Source: an uncultured Clostridia bacterium (GTDB taxonomy: Bacteria; Bacillota; Clostridia; HGM11327). From it: a stretch of 56,354 nucleotides of DNA. The stretch lies in the NCBI GenBank assembly GCA_945918795.1, contig CAMEIT010000009.1, forward strand, positions 1-56,354, read 5' to 3'. A model generated the notes under the pieces. That model was not told the origin of the DNA. It searched no databases and saw nothing but the letters and a program-made list of their open reading frames with translations. Positions within the stretch are counted from its first letter, which is position 1, and each line of letters opens with the position of its first letter. Shown here piece by piece: positions 45,679 to 55,349 of the stretch. Made by a program: the position numbers and the translations under genes.

Positions 45679-47229
45679 TTATCCGAGAGTTACCTGGAAA
45701 TAATAAAGTTCAGTATAATTTCTCCAATTCTCGTAATAATTTCCGAACAACAGACAGTCAACAACATCATCCTGTGTTGAATTTCCTCTCGGACAGCTTA
45801 TGCTGAGTGATGTCAATGTAAACTTACCGAGGTCCTGAACACTTTCGAGTTCCCATTCAGCGCCCATATTGTCAGTTGATCTGTATACTTCTATCTGTGA
45901 CTTATTCTTATTATCAAGTACAGCCGCAATCATATAGAAAATGCCGTCAGAATTCTGAGCAAGTCTCATAGCATAATTTATCTTAAGGTTATCCGAAAGC
46001 TCAAAAGTAATCGGTTCGTTATAAATACATACCGTTCCTTCAAAAATTGCATGACGCATTTGTCTTGAAACGACATCACGATTATTATAGTTTATCATTT
46101 TCTCCGTATAAAGCACGTGTAGACGACCGTTGCTGTCTACGTAAGCATCACCGTACTGATTGTTCGAAACGTTAGGTGCAATTCCCTCTGCGCCTCTGCT
46201 GTAATCAGCCTCGTGAATCATTACAGCCTCATATTCAGGCTTCGTCATATCCGGAATAACGAAAAGCATAAGCTGATCCCATACATAGTTTGCATATGCA
46301 GAACCTGACGTTATGGTGAGATCTACCATTTCAATCGGAATATCTCTTTCCGCAACAAAGTAAACGCCACCGTTTCCGTCAACAAACGGATACAGATAGC
46401 AATATCTTACGTCATCAATAGTGATGCAAACATCGCCCTCTGCCCATTCTCTCTTGTCAAGATCAAATGTAAACCATGCAAACATACCCGGGTCATTTCC
46501 GCCGGCGTACATAGCATAAAGCTTTCTGTTCTTTGCATCGAGGATCGGCATTGAATATCCGAAGCCGTTTCTGCTTTCTTCGAGAAGCTGCTGTCTTGTC
46601 TTGTATTCCTGAACCTCGTCTGTCTCGGCATCGATTATATACAGTGCGAGCCAAGCAGTTTCGGGTCTCGTTCCGCCGTTCGTTTTATCTATCGGAATTG
46701 CGGTCACAATAACGTCTCCGTTTGAATCCTGCAAAACATTAACCAAAGCAGCATCCCACGGACACGTGTCGCTGAGCAGTACCTCAACGTTTTTATTTTC
46801 ATCTATCTTTACAGCATAGAAGAAATATTGATTACCCTCGTCATATGAAACGAATGCAACATATGTTCCGTGGTCTGTTCTGCATATTCTTGTCTGCTGT
46901 GCGCCGTGGCCTCCGTTTGCGCCTGTTGTGATTTCTCCGGCAGCCAAAATTCTCATTGCTTCCGAAACAACAGCGTCATTTTCCGGTCTTACAACAGGCT
47001 CCGGTGTCGGAAGCGGTGTTGGCGTCGGCTCAGGCGTTGGTGTCGGCTCGGGTGTTGGTGTCGGCGTCGGCTCAGGCGTCGGTGTAGGTTCAGGCGTCGG
47101 TGTTTCGTTATTATCTATTATCGGAGACGCGCTTGCGTCCGGTGTCGGAGACGTAGTTCCGGTGTTGCACGCCGACATGAATGACATTACAAATAATACC
47201 AATATCACCCATATTATTTTTTTCTTCAT
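45679..47229 (-). CDS. Lipoprotein with Pro/Thr/Glu linker and propeller-like domain
   Basis: A 516-residue protein with AAGGAG before the ATG. Signal peptide ends MSAC (Cys21), then a 50-residue linker of PTPEP repeats (about 30-80). The rest has repeated Asp-rich short strands such as [39 protein letters not shown] and [10 protein letters not shown], about seven times, as in sialidase-like or YVTN propellers. No Asp-box or catalytic set could be fixed, so it is likely a ligand-binding or sensor lipoprotein. A terminator lies directly upstream. Confidence 0.7.
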   Translation of the reverse strand: MKKKIIWVILVLFVMSFMSACNTGTTSPTPDASASPIIDNNETPTPEPTPTPEPTPTPTPEPTPTPEPTPTPLPTPEPVVRPENDAVVSEAMRILAAGEITTGANGGHGAQQTRICRTDHGTYVAFVSYDEGNQYFFYAVKIDENKNVEVLLSDTCPWDAALVNVLQDSNGDVIVTAIPIDKTNGGTRPETAWLALYIIDAETDEVQEYKTRQQLLEESRNGFGYSMPILDAKNRKLYAMYAGGNDPGMFAWFTFDLDKREWAEGDVCITIDDVRYCYLYPFVDGNGGVYFVAERDIPIEMVDLTITSGSAYANYVWDQLMLFVIPDMTKPEYEAVMIHEADYSRGAEGIAPNVSNNQYGDAYVDSNGRLHVLYTEKMINYNNRDVVSRQMRHAIFEGTVCIYNEPITFELSDNLKINYAMRLAQNSDGIFYMIAAVLDNKNKSQIEVYRSTDNMGAEWELESVQDLGKFTLTSLSISCPRGNSTQDDVVDCLLFGNYYENWRNYTELYYFQVTLG

Positions 47230-47249
47230 ACAGTATCACTCCTTTTTCA

Positions 47250-47281
47250 AAAAAATCGGGAGAAATCAAGTTCTCCCGATT
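47250..47281 (-). terminator. Terminator between the CBM9-LRR gene and the propeller lipoprotein gene
   Basis: AATCGGGAGAA (47254-47264) pairs with TTCTCCCGATT (47271-47281), followed on the minus strand by T. It ends about six bases before the ribosome site of the next gene, so it may also act as an attenuator there. Confidence 0.85.
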
Positions 47282-47436
47282 GAGTTCAGAGCAAAAGACT
47301 TGAGACATAATCTGATAATCATAGGTAAAAATCAGATTTACTATTACTCTATAAGTTCGATCCGGTAACCATTCTCAGTTGCTCACTGCTCAGCATAAGA
47401 ACTTTAATTGCTCTTGATTTCTTACTCTGCTACAGA
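47282..47436. other. Intergenic stretch, no gene or known riboswitch seen
   Basis: 155 bases between the CBM9-LRR stop and the terminator. Read on the minus strand it has several GAGCA/TGAGCA repeats and an inverted repeat AATCTGAT / ATCAGATT, which could form an upstream stem-loop. No match to a riboswitch family I can name. Confidence 0.3.
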
Positions 47437-50346
47437 TTAATCCGCATCAACAAGAACTATTATGTTGTCAACATTGCAGCCTTGGTTGTACTGGTGGTCT
47501 ACACCAAAGAATGCGCCCCATGCAAGCCAGCCTGCATATTCATGCTCACTTGTTGCGCTGATTCTCAATATAGAGAAGCTAAACTGCGCGCCCGCTTTGA
47601 TGTCAGATGCTGACAAGCCAAGGTCTTCCAAGGGAATTGCGATAGCCGCGCTCATGAAGCCGTCCTTAACTGCAACATTATGAGCATATGTCTTACACTT
47701 GTCATAGTTTGAACCGATTGTTATAGACGATTTATTTTCATCCAATGTGAAGTATATGTTTTTTGCTTCCGCAGTCATGGATGTGCCTGCGCAGATCTTG
47801 AACTGTATGCCGTCGCCTTCCCATGAATCCTCATCGCCTCTCGGGTCTGTATCAGGGCTTACAACCCCAATATAAAGATTCTGTTCATCCCAAACAGCAT
47901 AAATATCCATTGATGACTCTTCCGGTGTTGCGTTGTGCTGATAAAGAGCCGCATTGAATGAATCCTTGTCAACATGAATTGCCGGATCGCCCCATGATGT
48001 TATATCGGAAACATCAACAGCGCCTGAAGCCTTCTCAGCTGCAATTACTGTCGCGCTTTCAGCTGCCTCGTCGGAAAGAACTATTGTGTTGTCAACATTG
48101 CAGCCTTGGTTGTACTGGTGGTCTGCACCGAAGAATGCACCCCATGCAAGCCAACCTGCATATTCATGCTCACTTGTTGCGCTGATTCTCAAAATTGAGA
48201 AGCTCAGTTTAGCACCTGCCTTAATATCAGATTCTGCCAAGCCAAGGTCAGCCATAGGAATTGCGATAACCGCGCTCATGAAGCCGTCCTTAACTGCAAC
48301 ATTATGCGCATATGTCTTGCACTTATCTTCGTTTGAACCGATTGTAACAGATGTTTTATCTTCACCCAATGTGAAGTAAATATTCTTTGCATCGCCTGTC
48401 ATTGTTTCGCCGGCACATATCTTGAACTGAATACCATCGCCTTCCCATGAATCTTCATCGCCTCTCGGGTCTGCATCAGGGCTTACAACTCCGATATATA
48501 TGTATGTTTCATCCCATACAAGATATATGTCCATATCCGAAGATTCCGGGGTAGCATTGTGTCCGTAAAGCGCAGCGTTATATGAATTCCGGTCAACATG
48601 AATAGCCGGATTTCCCCATATATTTGCATCAAGAATTCCCGAAAGGTTTGGTCTTCCGTAAATGCGTGACGCATTTACGACGGTTGCCTGTTCAGCGCCG
48701 CCGTTAATATATTCATACTTTATTCCGTTATCCTTAGCATACTGTTCTGCATAAGAACCAAATTCACACTTGATTACTGCATCCGGGTTAACAGATTCCA
48801 TGAGCTTGCTTATGACTTTTACTGTGCTCGGAATAGTAATAGATGTTACACTTGAACCGTCTCCTGCATCCTGGAATGGTCTGCCGGAAATTGCAACTGC
48901 GCCCTCAGGAATTACAACATCACCGTAATCATAAATACCTGTAACAATTCCGTTTACCATAGAAACACCTGTTTCAGCGGCATTGTCTTTCTCCCAAGGA
49001 GTATTTCTGAATGCACGGTCATCAATTCTTGTAATCTTTGATTCATCTTCAAATATGATTGTTGTACAACCATAAGCATCACGGAATACGTCGTTTTCAA
49101 AGAACTCTACTGTTCCCGGAATTGTTACCTTTTCAAGCCAGTTGTCATCCGCAAGACCGCCATCATGTATTCTGCCGAATACATCCCAGCCAATACCAAC
49201 AACTGTATAACCGTTTATTGTGCTCGGCAATGTGAGTTCGCGAACCTCATCCTTTGACATACCGTCGGGGAGAATAATTGTTCTCAATATTGCTGTTTTT
49301 TCATCTTCGCTGATTACCTGGTATTCATAATCAAATTCAACCTGTCCGCCTACAATTTCGTAATTGTAGCCCTTTTCCTTAGCCCAAGCTTCAGCATATG
49401 AGCCCTTAACTGTCTTAACTATTGTTGCGGGCTTATCCATTGTTTCGGGATAGCAAATAGCCGAATCATCGATAGATGTTACGGAAGCAGGAATGTAAAT
49501 CCATTCAACATCCATATCATCTCTAACGAGGTCTTTACCGATGTGCTCAACGCCCTCAGGTATTGTGATTGAAGTAATACCCAAGTATGTGCCTGCATCA
49601 CTATCAGTATATCTCTGGTATTCCCAAATTCTGTCGCCGACTATTCTTACGCCGTCAGGAATAACAATATCGCCCCAGTCAACGCCATACTGAAGGTTTC
49701 CGCCTACTACGAAGTAACCGTTGTTTTTATTAACAGCATTGTTAACATAAGGTATTGTACCGAATACGTTGTCTGAAAATTCGATTTCGTTCGGATCGCC
49801 TTCGAAAATTACCTCTTCAATTGCGCCGCAGAAACCAAATGCAAAATACTGAATCTTCTTTACGGAAGCAGGGATCGTAAGCTTCTTAACATAGCAATCC
49901 GGTAAGCCTTCGCCACCGCAGAAGCCTATGCTACCCTGATACTTTGACTGACCCATAACATCCCATGAAAGCTCGATAATTGTGTAACCGTCAACTTCGC
50001 CCGGGAGCTTGAGCTCTGTGATTGCTTTACGTACCTCGTCTGAAGCTATTTCCGGCCAGCCTAAAAGCTTAATACCGCACAATGTAGCTGTCTTGTTAGC
50101 TTCATCTATGTTAGAAATCTCATAACCGATTATGAGATCCTCAACAGGAGGCAGGGAAGGTGTCGGAGTAGGAGTAGGAGTCGGTGTTGCATCCGGTGTC
50201 GGTGTTGTTGCATCCGGCGTCGGAGTTGACGCTTCCGGTGTAGGTGTAGATTCCGGCGTTGGTGTCGTTGAATTGCCACATCCAGCAAACAGACAGATTG
50301 TCATTGCCAAGACACATAACAACGCTATTAATCTTTTTGTTTTCAT
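47437..50346 (-). CDS. Lipoprotein with BspA-type leucine-rich repeats and two CBM9-like modules
   Basis: A 969-residue protein; ATG at 50346 follows AGAAAGGA by 9 bases. Signal ends LFAGC (Cys23), then a 45-residue PT-rich linker. Residues about 75-560 hold BspA/LRR_5 repeats (VKKLTIPASVKKI, ITSITIPEGVEHIG, VTSITIPSTVKVI). From about 565 come two near-identical modules of about 190 residues resembling CBM9/DOMON (NPAIHVDRNSYNAALYGHNA, DIYLVWDETYIYIGV, GDGIQFKICAG). No catalytic domain is seen. Likely a surface protein binding xylan- or cellulose-like glycans or host surfaces (inference). Confidence 0.85.
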   Translation of the reverse strand: MKTKRLIALLCVLAMTICLFAGCGNSTTPTPESTPTPEASTPTPDATTPTPDATPTPTPTPTPSLPPVEDLIIGYEISNIDEANKTATLCGIKLLGWPEIASDEVRKAITELKLPGEVDGYTIIELSWDVMGQSKYQGSIGFCGGEGLPDCYVKKLTIPASVKKIQYFAFGFCGAIEEVIFEGDPNEIEFSDNVFGTIPYVNNAVNKNNGYFVVGGNLQYGVDWGDIVIPDGVRIVGDRIWEYQRYTDSDAGTYLGITSITIPEGVEHIGKDLVRDDMDVEWIYIPASVTSIDDSAICYPETMDKPATIVKTVKGSYAEAWAKEKGYNYEIVGGQVEFDYEYQVISEDEKTAILRTIILPDGMSKDEVRELTLPSTINGYTVVGIGWDVFGRIHDGGLADDNWLEKVTIPGTVEFFENDVFRDAYGCTTIIFEDESKITRIDDRAFRNTPWEKDNAAETGVSMVNGIVTGIYDYGDVVIPEGAVAISGRPFQDAGDGSSVTSITIPSTVKVISKLMESVNPDAVIKCEFGSYAEQYAKDNGIKYEYINGGAEQATVVNASRIYGRPNLSGILDANIWGNPAIHVDRNSYNAALYGHNATPESSDMDIYLVWDETYIYIGVVSPDADPRGDEDSWEGDGIQFKICAGETMTGDAKNIYFTLGEDKTSVTIGSNEDKCKTYAHNVAVKDGFMSAVIAIPMADLGLAESDIKAGAKLSFSILRISATSEHEYAGWLAWGAFFGADHQYNQGCNVDNTIVLSDEAAESATVIAAEKASGAVDVSDITSWGDPAIHVDKDSFNAALYQHNATPEESSMDIYAVWDEQNLYIGVVSPDTDPRGDEDSWEGDGIQFKICAGTSMTAEAKNIYFTLDENKSSITIGSNYDKCKTYAHNVAVKDGFMSAAIAIPLEDLGLSASDIKAGAQFSFSILRISATSEHEYAGWLAWGAFFGVDHQYNQGCNVDNIIVLVDAD
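47450..47995 (-). repeat. CBM9-like module, copy 2 (DNA repeat)
   Basis: Direct repeat with 48074-48619 at an offset of 624 bases. Long identical blocks such as the one starting GTTGTCAACATTGCAGCC at 47464 and 48088 show a recent internal duplication. Confidence 0.85.
48074..48619 (-). repeat. CBM9-like module, copy 1 (DNA repeat)
   Basis: Partner of 47450-47995. Most differences are at third codon positions; the encoded modules keep the same aromatic and Asp residues. Confidence 0.85.
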
Positions 50347-50413
50347 AACAAACATCCTTTCTGAAATTATATAACGGACTTAGTCTCTAATCGTCCGATA
50401 TTAAAGTAAATAT

Positions 50414-50441
50414 ATCATACACCTATTTTTATTTTATTCAA
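50414..50441 (-). promoter_or_regulatory. Promoter of the CBM9-LRR gene, duplicated upstream of 54299
   Basis: Minus-strand TTGAAT (50441-50436), 16-base spacer, TATGAT (50419-50414). The same hexamers, spacing and much flanking sequence recur at 54371-54398. Confidence 0.7.
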
Positions 50442-50551
50442 CACAAAATAATGACCTTTTGAAGCGAATGGTGGATAATAATGATATTATGAAAAAATTT
50501 ACTTTTGTTTCGAATATTTTGACACCATTTTTGTGATATTGTTATGTTTGT

Positions 50552-50602
50552 GTGATATATCACAGCCGTGATATATCACTAATGTGAACATTTAGCTGTC
50601 AA
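50552..50602 (-). promoter_or_regulatory. Two identical palindromic operators with an upstream promoter
   Basis: GTGATATATCAC occurs twice (50552-50563 and 50568-50579), each a perfect 12-base palindrome, centres 16 bases apart. On the minus strand TTGACA (50602-50597) lies 18 bases before TGATAT in the first operator, so a bound factor would cover the -10. The nearest gene read from it is the CBM9-LRR lipoprotein about 200 bases away. Confidence 0.6.
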
Positions 50603-50740
50603 TTTCTGAATTTTATGTAATAAATAAATATATTTTCATTAACGAAAATATGTGTTTTAAGCCGTATTATCATTATATTGCACCATTTACAAACACATTC
50701 CGATTCACCCGATGTGCATCCGTACTTATGCCGTATGAAC

Positions 50741-50777
50741 AAAAACCGTCTGAGTTTATTGTAAGTTTCTCAGACGG
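50741..50777 (-). terminator. Terminator of the glycosidase gene
   Basis: CCGTCTGAG (50746-50754) pairs with CTCAGACGG (50769-50777); on the minus strand five T follow. Confidence 0.9.
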
Positions 50778-50798
50778 TAATAATAATAATATGATATA

Positions 50799-53354
50799 TT
50801 ATTTTTTCTCTGTGACCTCGTTGTCTGCATTCAATATCCACGTGCCGTTTGCGGGGACCTCGATGATCCATGTATCCCCGTTTTGCTCTGTTTTAGGCTC
50901 GGAAATATTTTTGTCTGCCTTTATGTTGTACACATTGTCATTGAAGCGGTACTCTCTTACGCCGGCATACGTCATATCAGTTGTAAGCTGCGGAGTAATG
51001 CTTAAGCCTTCCTTTGAGGGTACAATTCCGAGGAAGCCCTCCAAAAACACCACGGGAACCATGCCCGACTCCGGGAACTCTCCGATCACGCCGGCAGAAT
51101 AGCCTATGTCGGTAGGATACGGGAATACGCGCAGCTGATCCTGCAGGTGGAACTCAGTCAGAATTGCTTTGAGTCTGTCATATGCGTTGTCCGCGCCCAT
51201 ACATCTGAAGCGTCCCATTAAATCATAATAAGATGTATAGAAAATCGTTCCGCCGTTTTGCATCTGATTTCCGTACGCGCCGTGCTTTGCTCCGTCTTTC
51301 TCGTAGCAGTACATATCGCCGTTCCAATTTACCCAATAATATCCGTTGTCATCTACCTTTGATACATCAAGTGTGTTGCTTCGTGCCGAATACTTGAAGT
51401 AATAAATATCCTCACCCTGAGATGTATCGCCTTCTGCAATTCTTTCTCCGTCTATCCAGCTGTAAATTTCCTCAGCCTGTTCCCTGCTTGCAAGTCCTGC
51501 GGCGCAAGCCATGAAATTTGTAAAAGTAATTCCGAAGTCAAGACGCTTTCCTTCCTTATTTACGGAAGTAATATAGCGCCCTTTTTGAGAATCCCAGAAC
51601 AGCTTGTTGAATTCCGTCTTTATCTTTTCGGCAAGCGCTGTGTATTCATCTGCCTTATCAGTATTGCCGCGTACATTTTCAATATCGATCATCGCAAGAA
51701 CAGCCTGATAGAAAAATACATTCTCGTAGCTTGATTTGTAGCCGAACGCAGAATAGCGATCCCAATAATTACTGCTCTGGCTTCCGCCCTCATATCCCGC
51801 CTCCGCAAGATTTTCCGGATCGTTGATAGTCAATATACCGCTTTCACCCTGAAGCGTCGTCAGCAAATAATGAATAGACGCATCGATTCTGTCTGATATT
51901 GTCTGCCCTACGCCGTTTTGGCTCTCGAGGAAGCTTTGAGCATTATTCTGCATAAGCAGATAATTGCGTGCTTCTATTATAAACAGGGAGTTTTGTGTGT
52001 AATGCGACTGATGATCCAAATGCTTTTGTCCGCCTGCCGTTGCCCAAACAAATCCGTCCTCCGCGTCGCTCCATGTATCCTCGCCCGTGCGTATTCCGGC
52101 AAATGTGGATTCATAAACAGAGCGGATATAATCGTCTGCCGTCCAGCGAAGCTTGATGCCGTTCCAATTTATCCATTCCGCACTGCCCATGTAAAGCTGA
52201 CCGCTTCTGAAAGGATCGCTCCATATGTTCTTCTGTTCGGTCTCGGCTGTGCCGTAAATTGTAAACATATTGTTCAAGTCTGCATCAAATATTCCGCCCA
52301 AGGATGAATAAAACAGTTGATCTTTATCTCCCGTCACGCGCATTTCGGCAACATCAAGATATGTTGACGAGGAGGACACTCTCTTTGAACAAATGCGGAT
52401 TCCGTTTGCCACGATCCCGTCCAGATCAAAAATAAGCGTCGCGCCCTTTGGATTTTTGAATATCTTATAATACTCGCCTCTCCCCACGCGGTACGAATAC
52501 ATATAATAATATTTCGGTAGGCTGTACCAATTTGCGCCTCTGTCCGTTGTATATTCGATTGCAAAATCCTCGGGGAAGCTTTCCGAATATGACGGTATTT
52601 TGATTTCAAGCGTATCGAGACGGTAATATGTGTCAAACTCATATCCGACCCATGCAGTATCTGCGTCCCTCAGCGAAATATTGCAGCTCCTCCACGAGGT
52701 AGCGTTGTCGTTATCGCATATATTTTCTGCTGAGAACTCTTCTCCCGCTTCATCAGAAGAAATTGCCCTCACGTTTTTTATGTATTCGCTTGCAATTGAG
52801 TCTCCTATGACTGAAACAGTCACCGGTGCCGACCAGCCTACATTAATATACTTTACATTTTGCGTCAGACTTTGGCAAAGAGCGCGAACCGAGTATTCTC
52901 CTGCCGTTTTGTATACGTGCGTTACTGTTCCGTTTTGCCCTTCCTGATACGGACCGTCATAGCTCCATGTGCCGTCGCCCCAATCCACAACGTAATAATA
53001 ATATTCTTTCATCGGTTCCGTCATGGCAACAGTCGCTCTCACCTCATCACCCGTTACAGCTTCGCTCGGAACAAAAACGTTGATCTTCTCGTCCACATTC
53101 TGCTCTGTCAATGTCAGCTCGTAGGCAATGTCCTTTAAGGCAACAGACGGCAATTCAATGTCACGGCCTCCCTCCTCGGGAACACCGGGTGTAGGAGACG
53201 GCGTCGGTGTGACAATCGGTGTAGGAGATGAATTTCCGGGTGTAGTCGTCGGCGTGGGAGATAAAGGTGCTTGAGTTGCACCGTTACACCCTGCAAACAT
53301 AAAAACCGTCATTGCCAAAGTACACAAGAGAGCTATTGATTTTTTTATTTTCAT
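50799..53354 (-). CDS. Multidomain lipoprotein: PKD, F5/8-type C and six-hairpin glycosidase domains
   Basis: An 851-residue protein preceded by GAAAGGA. Signal ends MFAGC (Cys23), PT-rich linker to about 60, PKD-like domain about 85-183 (VDWGDGTW, VTHVYKTAGEYSV), F5/8-type C (CBM32-like) about 190-342 (ICDNDNATSWRS, LDTLEIKIP), and an alpha/alpha-barrel domain about 345-770 of the GH63/GH78-like group (SHYTQNSLFIIEARNY, KLFWDSQKGRYI). Catalytic acids cannot be fixed by eye. A small beta domain closes the protein. Probably a surface-anchored exo-acting enzyme on plant or mucin glycans. Confidence 0.85.
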   Translation of the reverse strand: MKIKKSIALLCTLAMTVFMFAGCNGATQAPLSPTPTTTPGNSSPTPIVTPTPSPTPGVPEEGGRDIELPSVALKDIAYELTLTEQNVDEKINVFVPSEAVTGDEVRATVAMTEPMKEYYYYVVDWGDGTWSYDGPYQEGQNGTVTHVYKTAGEYSVRALCQSLTQNVKYINVGWSAPVTVSVIGDSIASEYIKNVRAISSDEAGEEFSAENICDNDNATSWRSCNISLRDADTAWVGYEFDTYYRLDTLEIKIPSYSESFPEDFAIEYTTDRGANWYSLPKYYYMYSYRVGRGEYYKIFKNPKGATLIFDLDGIVANGIRICSKRVSSSSTYLDVAEMRVTGDKDQLFYSSLGGIFDADLNNMFTIYGTAETEQKNIWSDPFRSGQLYMGSAEWINWNGIKLRWTADDYIRSVYESTFAGIRTGEDTWSDAEDGFVWATAGGQKHLDHQSHYTQNSLFIIEARNYLLMQNNAQSFLESQNGVGQTISDRIDASIHYLLTTLQGESGILTINDPENLAEAGYEGGSQSSNYWDRYSAFGYKSSYENVFFYQAVLAMIDIENVRGNTDKADEYTALAEKIKTEFNKLFWDSQKGRYITSVNKEGKRLDFGITFTNFMACAAGLASREQAEEIYSWIDGERIAEGDTSQGEDIYYFKYSARSNTLDVSKVDDNGYYWVNWNGDMYCYEKDGAKHGAYGNQMQNGGTIFYTSYYDLMGRFRCMGADNAYDRLKAILTEFHLQDQLRVFPYPTDIGYSAGVIGEFPESGMVPVVFLEGFLGIVPSKEGLSITPQLTTDMTYAGVREYRFNDNVYNIKADKNISEPKTEQNGDTWIIEVPANGTWILNADNEVTEKK

Positions 53355-53386
53355 ACCGAAAGAGTCCTTTCAAATTGAATCAAACA

Positions 53387-53406
53387 GGTGCTCGTATTTG
53401 AGCACC
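53387..53406 (-). terminator. Intergenic hairpin, weak terminator
   Basis: GGTGCTC / GAGCACC with a 6-base loop, followed on the minus strand by TGTTTGATT. The T tract is poor; it may only reduce read-through from the small LRR gene into the glycosidase gene. Confidence 0.5.
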
Positions 53407-53462
53407 CATCATTACTTAAATATTTCCAAGCAGGAATTGTCACAATAACGCTTCCGTAATCA

Positions 53463-54299
53463 TTAATCCACAGTTATTATCTCATATTTAACTGAATTAT
53501 CAATGCACCATTGTTCGGCATATGAGCCTGCCTGACACTTTACGATCGCATTTTCATCAACATCATAAAACAGCTCTTTTATGTATGTTACGGAGTTCGG
53601 TATTGTTACAGATGTAACGTATGCAGCATAACCGGTAGTTTGGAACGGTCTGCCCGATATTGCCGTTATGCCGTCCGGAATAACAACGTCTCCGCTATCA
53701 TATATTCCGGTAATAATTCCGTTTACCACGGAAAATCCCGTTTCGGCAGCTCTTTGTTCTTCCCAGACAGTCTCTCTGAACGCAGCGTTATCGATATATT
53801 TTATATTAGCTTCATTTTCAAAAATTATTTCTTTGCAGCCATGTGCTTCACGGAACACGCTGTTTTCAAAGAATTCGACAGTTCCGGGGAATGTAACCTT
53901 CTCAAGCCAATTATCGTCCGAAAGTCCGCCACTATGTATCTTGCCGAACACATCCCAGCCGATACCCACTACCGTATAACCGTCCACTTCACTCGGCAAT
54001 ACAAGCTCGGTAACGTCTGATTTCCTTACACCTGCCGGAAGAATTATCGTTCTTAATATCGCCGTTTTTGCCTCTTCGTCGATTACATCATAATTGTATG
54101 TAAATTCAGGTTTTACATCGGGCGTCGGCTCCGCCGGTGTGGGCGTAGGCGTTTCCTGAACGGGTGTTGACTCGGGCGTAGGTGTTGACTCGGGCGTAGG
54201 TGTTGCATCTGTCGGTGACGGTTCAGAAGTGCAGCCGACAAGCAAACATACAAACATTGCCATAACGCATAACAGCGCTATTAATCTTTTTGTTTTCAT
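53463..54299 (-). CDS. Small BspA-type leucine-rich-repeat lipoprotein
   Basis: A 278-residue protein with AGAAAGGA before the ATG. Signal peptide MKTKRLIALLCVMAM is almost the same as that of the CBM9-LRR protein and ends LLVGC (Cys23); linker PTPEST repeats. Residues about 65-275 align over their length with the middle LRR part of the 969-residue protein (YTVVGIGWDVFGKIH, ISGRPFQ, SYAEQWCIDN). It lacks the CBM9 modules. It shares its promoter region with that gene, so the pair is a partial gene duplication. Ligand unknown. Confidence 0.85.
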   Translation of the reverse strand: MKTKRLIALLCVMAMFVCLLVGCTSEPSPTDATPTPESTPTPESTPVQETPTPTPAEPTPDVKPEFTYNYDVIDEEAKTAILRTIILPAGVRKSDVTELVLPSEVDGYTVVGIGWDVFGKIHSGGLSDDNWLEKVTFPGTVEFFENSVFREAHGCKEIIFENEANIKYIDNAAFRETVWEEQRAAETGFSVVNGIITGIYDSGDVVIPDGITAISGRPFQTTGYAAYVTSVTIPNSVTYIKELFYDVDENAIVKCQAGSYAEQWCIDNSVKYEIITVD

Positions 54300-54370
54300 A
54301 ACAAAACATCCTTTCTGAATTAATACAACTTACCGGTATACAAGCATCCACGATCAAGGTAAGTATATTT

Positions 54371-54398
54371 ATCATACACTAAAATTTGTTTTATTCAA
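54371..54398 (-). promoter_or_regulatory. Promoter of the small LRR lipoprotein gene
   Basis: Minus-strand TTGAAT (54398-54393), 16-base spacer, TATGAT (54376-54371), same as at 50414-50441. The GTGATATATCAC operators are not duplicated here. Confidence 0.7.
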
Positions 54399-54520
54399 CG
54401 CAAAATAATGACATTCTCATCAATTAGTGGATAATAAAGATATTATAAAATAATTTTCATTGTCATCGGGCAATAATGCAATCAAAGCACCTGCGCCAAA
54501 GAGCGTTTCAAAAAATGTAG

Positions 54521-54549
54521 TTGAAAAATTTCAATAAATATAGTAAAAT
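54521..54549 (+). promoter_or_regulatory. pyrH promoter
   Basis: TTGAAA (54521-54526), 17-base spacer, TAAAAT (54544-54549). Confidence 0.8.
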
Positions 54550-54567
54550 ATAAGGAGAGATTTTGAA

Positions 54568-54604
54568 AACGGCTTTGCTCGGATTTTTACTCATATAAGC
54601 CGTT
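54568..54604 (+). promoter_or_regulatory. Hairpin in the pyrH leader
   Basis: AACGGCTT (54568-54575) pairs with AAGCCGTT (54597-54604) around a 21-base loop. No T tract. The ribosome site GGAAGG follows about 8 bases later, so it does not cover the site directly. Confidence 0.45.
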
Positions 54605-54626
54605 AATTTAATGGAAGGTACTTATT

Positions 54627-55331
54627 ATGAAAGAAATAAAAAGAGCACTGTTAAAACTTAGCGGAGGAGCATTGTCGGATAAAAAAGGTAATGCTTTCGA
54701 TTTTGATAAAATAGATGCAACCGCAAAACAAATAATTGAAGTGGCAAATAAAGGCATACAGCTTGCAATAGTCCTCGGCGGCGGAAATATATGGAGAGGA
54801 CGTTCGAGCGGAGACATGGACAGAACTCAGGCGGACAACATGGGAATGCTTGCCACTGTAATCAATTCCCTTGCGCTTCAGGATTCTCTTGCAAGGCAGG
54901 GCGCCGAAGCCGTTGTGGTAGGTTCTGTTGAAATGCCCAAAATTGCCGAATCGTTCAACAAGCACAAAGTAGAACAATATTTCAATGAGGGCAAGATCGT
55001 AATTTGCGCCGGCGGAACGGGCAACCCCTTCTTCTCCACGGATACCACCGCAGTATTAAGAGCCCTGGAAATAGATGCCGACATTATTCTTATGGCAAAG
55101 GACATCGACGCCGTATACGACAAGGACCCGCACGAATATCCCGACGCAGTGCGCATACCGTCAATGAGATACAAGGATATATATGAAAAGAATCTGCGCG
55201 TGGTTGATTTGACGTCGGCAACGCTCTGCATGGAGCATGACCTTGATACATTTGTATTCGGTCTGTCAAGTGAAAACAATATGTTGAAAGCACTCAATGG
55301 CGAAGACATCGGAACATACATAACCAAATAA
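54627..55331 (+). CDS. pyrH: Uridylate kinase
   Basis: A 234-residue amino-acid-kinase-fold UMP kinase. KRALLKLSGGAL start, VLGGGNIWRGR, ICAGGTGNPFFSTDT and MAKDIDAVYDKDP are all typical. Makes UDP from UMP. Starts after GGAAGG with an 8-base gap. It leads an operon with frr, the usual order in Firmicutes; tsf and rpsB are not upstream here. Confidence 0.97.
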   Translation: MKEIKRALLKLSGGALSDKKGNAFDFDKIDATAKQIIEVANKGIQLAIVLGGGNIWRGRSSGDMDRTQADNMGMLATVINSLALQDSLARQGAEAVVVGSVEMPKIAESFNKHKVEQYFNEGKIVICAGGTGNPFFSTDTTAVLRALEIDADIILMAKDIDAVYDKDPHEYPDAVRIPSMRYKDIYEKNLRVVDLTSATLCMEHDLDTFVFGLSSENNMLKALNGEDIGTYITK

Positions 55332-55349
55332 TTTAAGGAGGATTACAAA

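Noticed and set aside
46928..47368. Plus-strand frame with Gly-Val-Ser repeats
   Set aside because: It is the reverse reading of the PTPEP linker of the propeller lipoprotein.
47282..47436. Possible riboswitch upstream of the propeller lipoprotein
   Set aside because: A stem-loop plus terminator layout is present, but no conserved aptamer core could be recognised; c-di-GMP-I features do not match.
47450..48619. Long direct repeats considered as a CRISPR or mobile element
   Set aside because: Only two copies of 546 bases, both within one coding frame; they encode duplicated binding modules.
50552..50579. Palindromes as a CRP site
   Set aside because: CRP needs TGTGA-N6-TCACA; here the spacing is N4, so I list it as an unassigned operator.
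50650..51102. Plus-strand 150-residue frame in the intergenic region
   Set aside because: Runs over the terminator and into the glycosidase gene on the other strand without a ribosome site.
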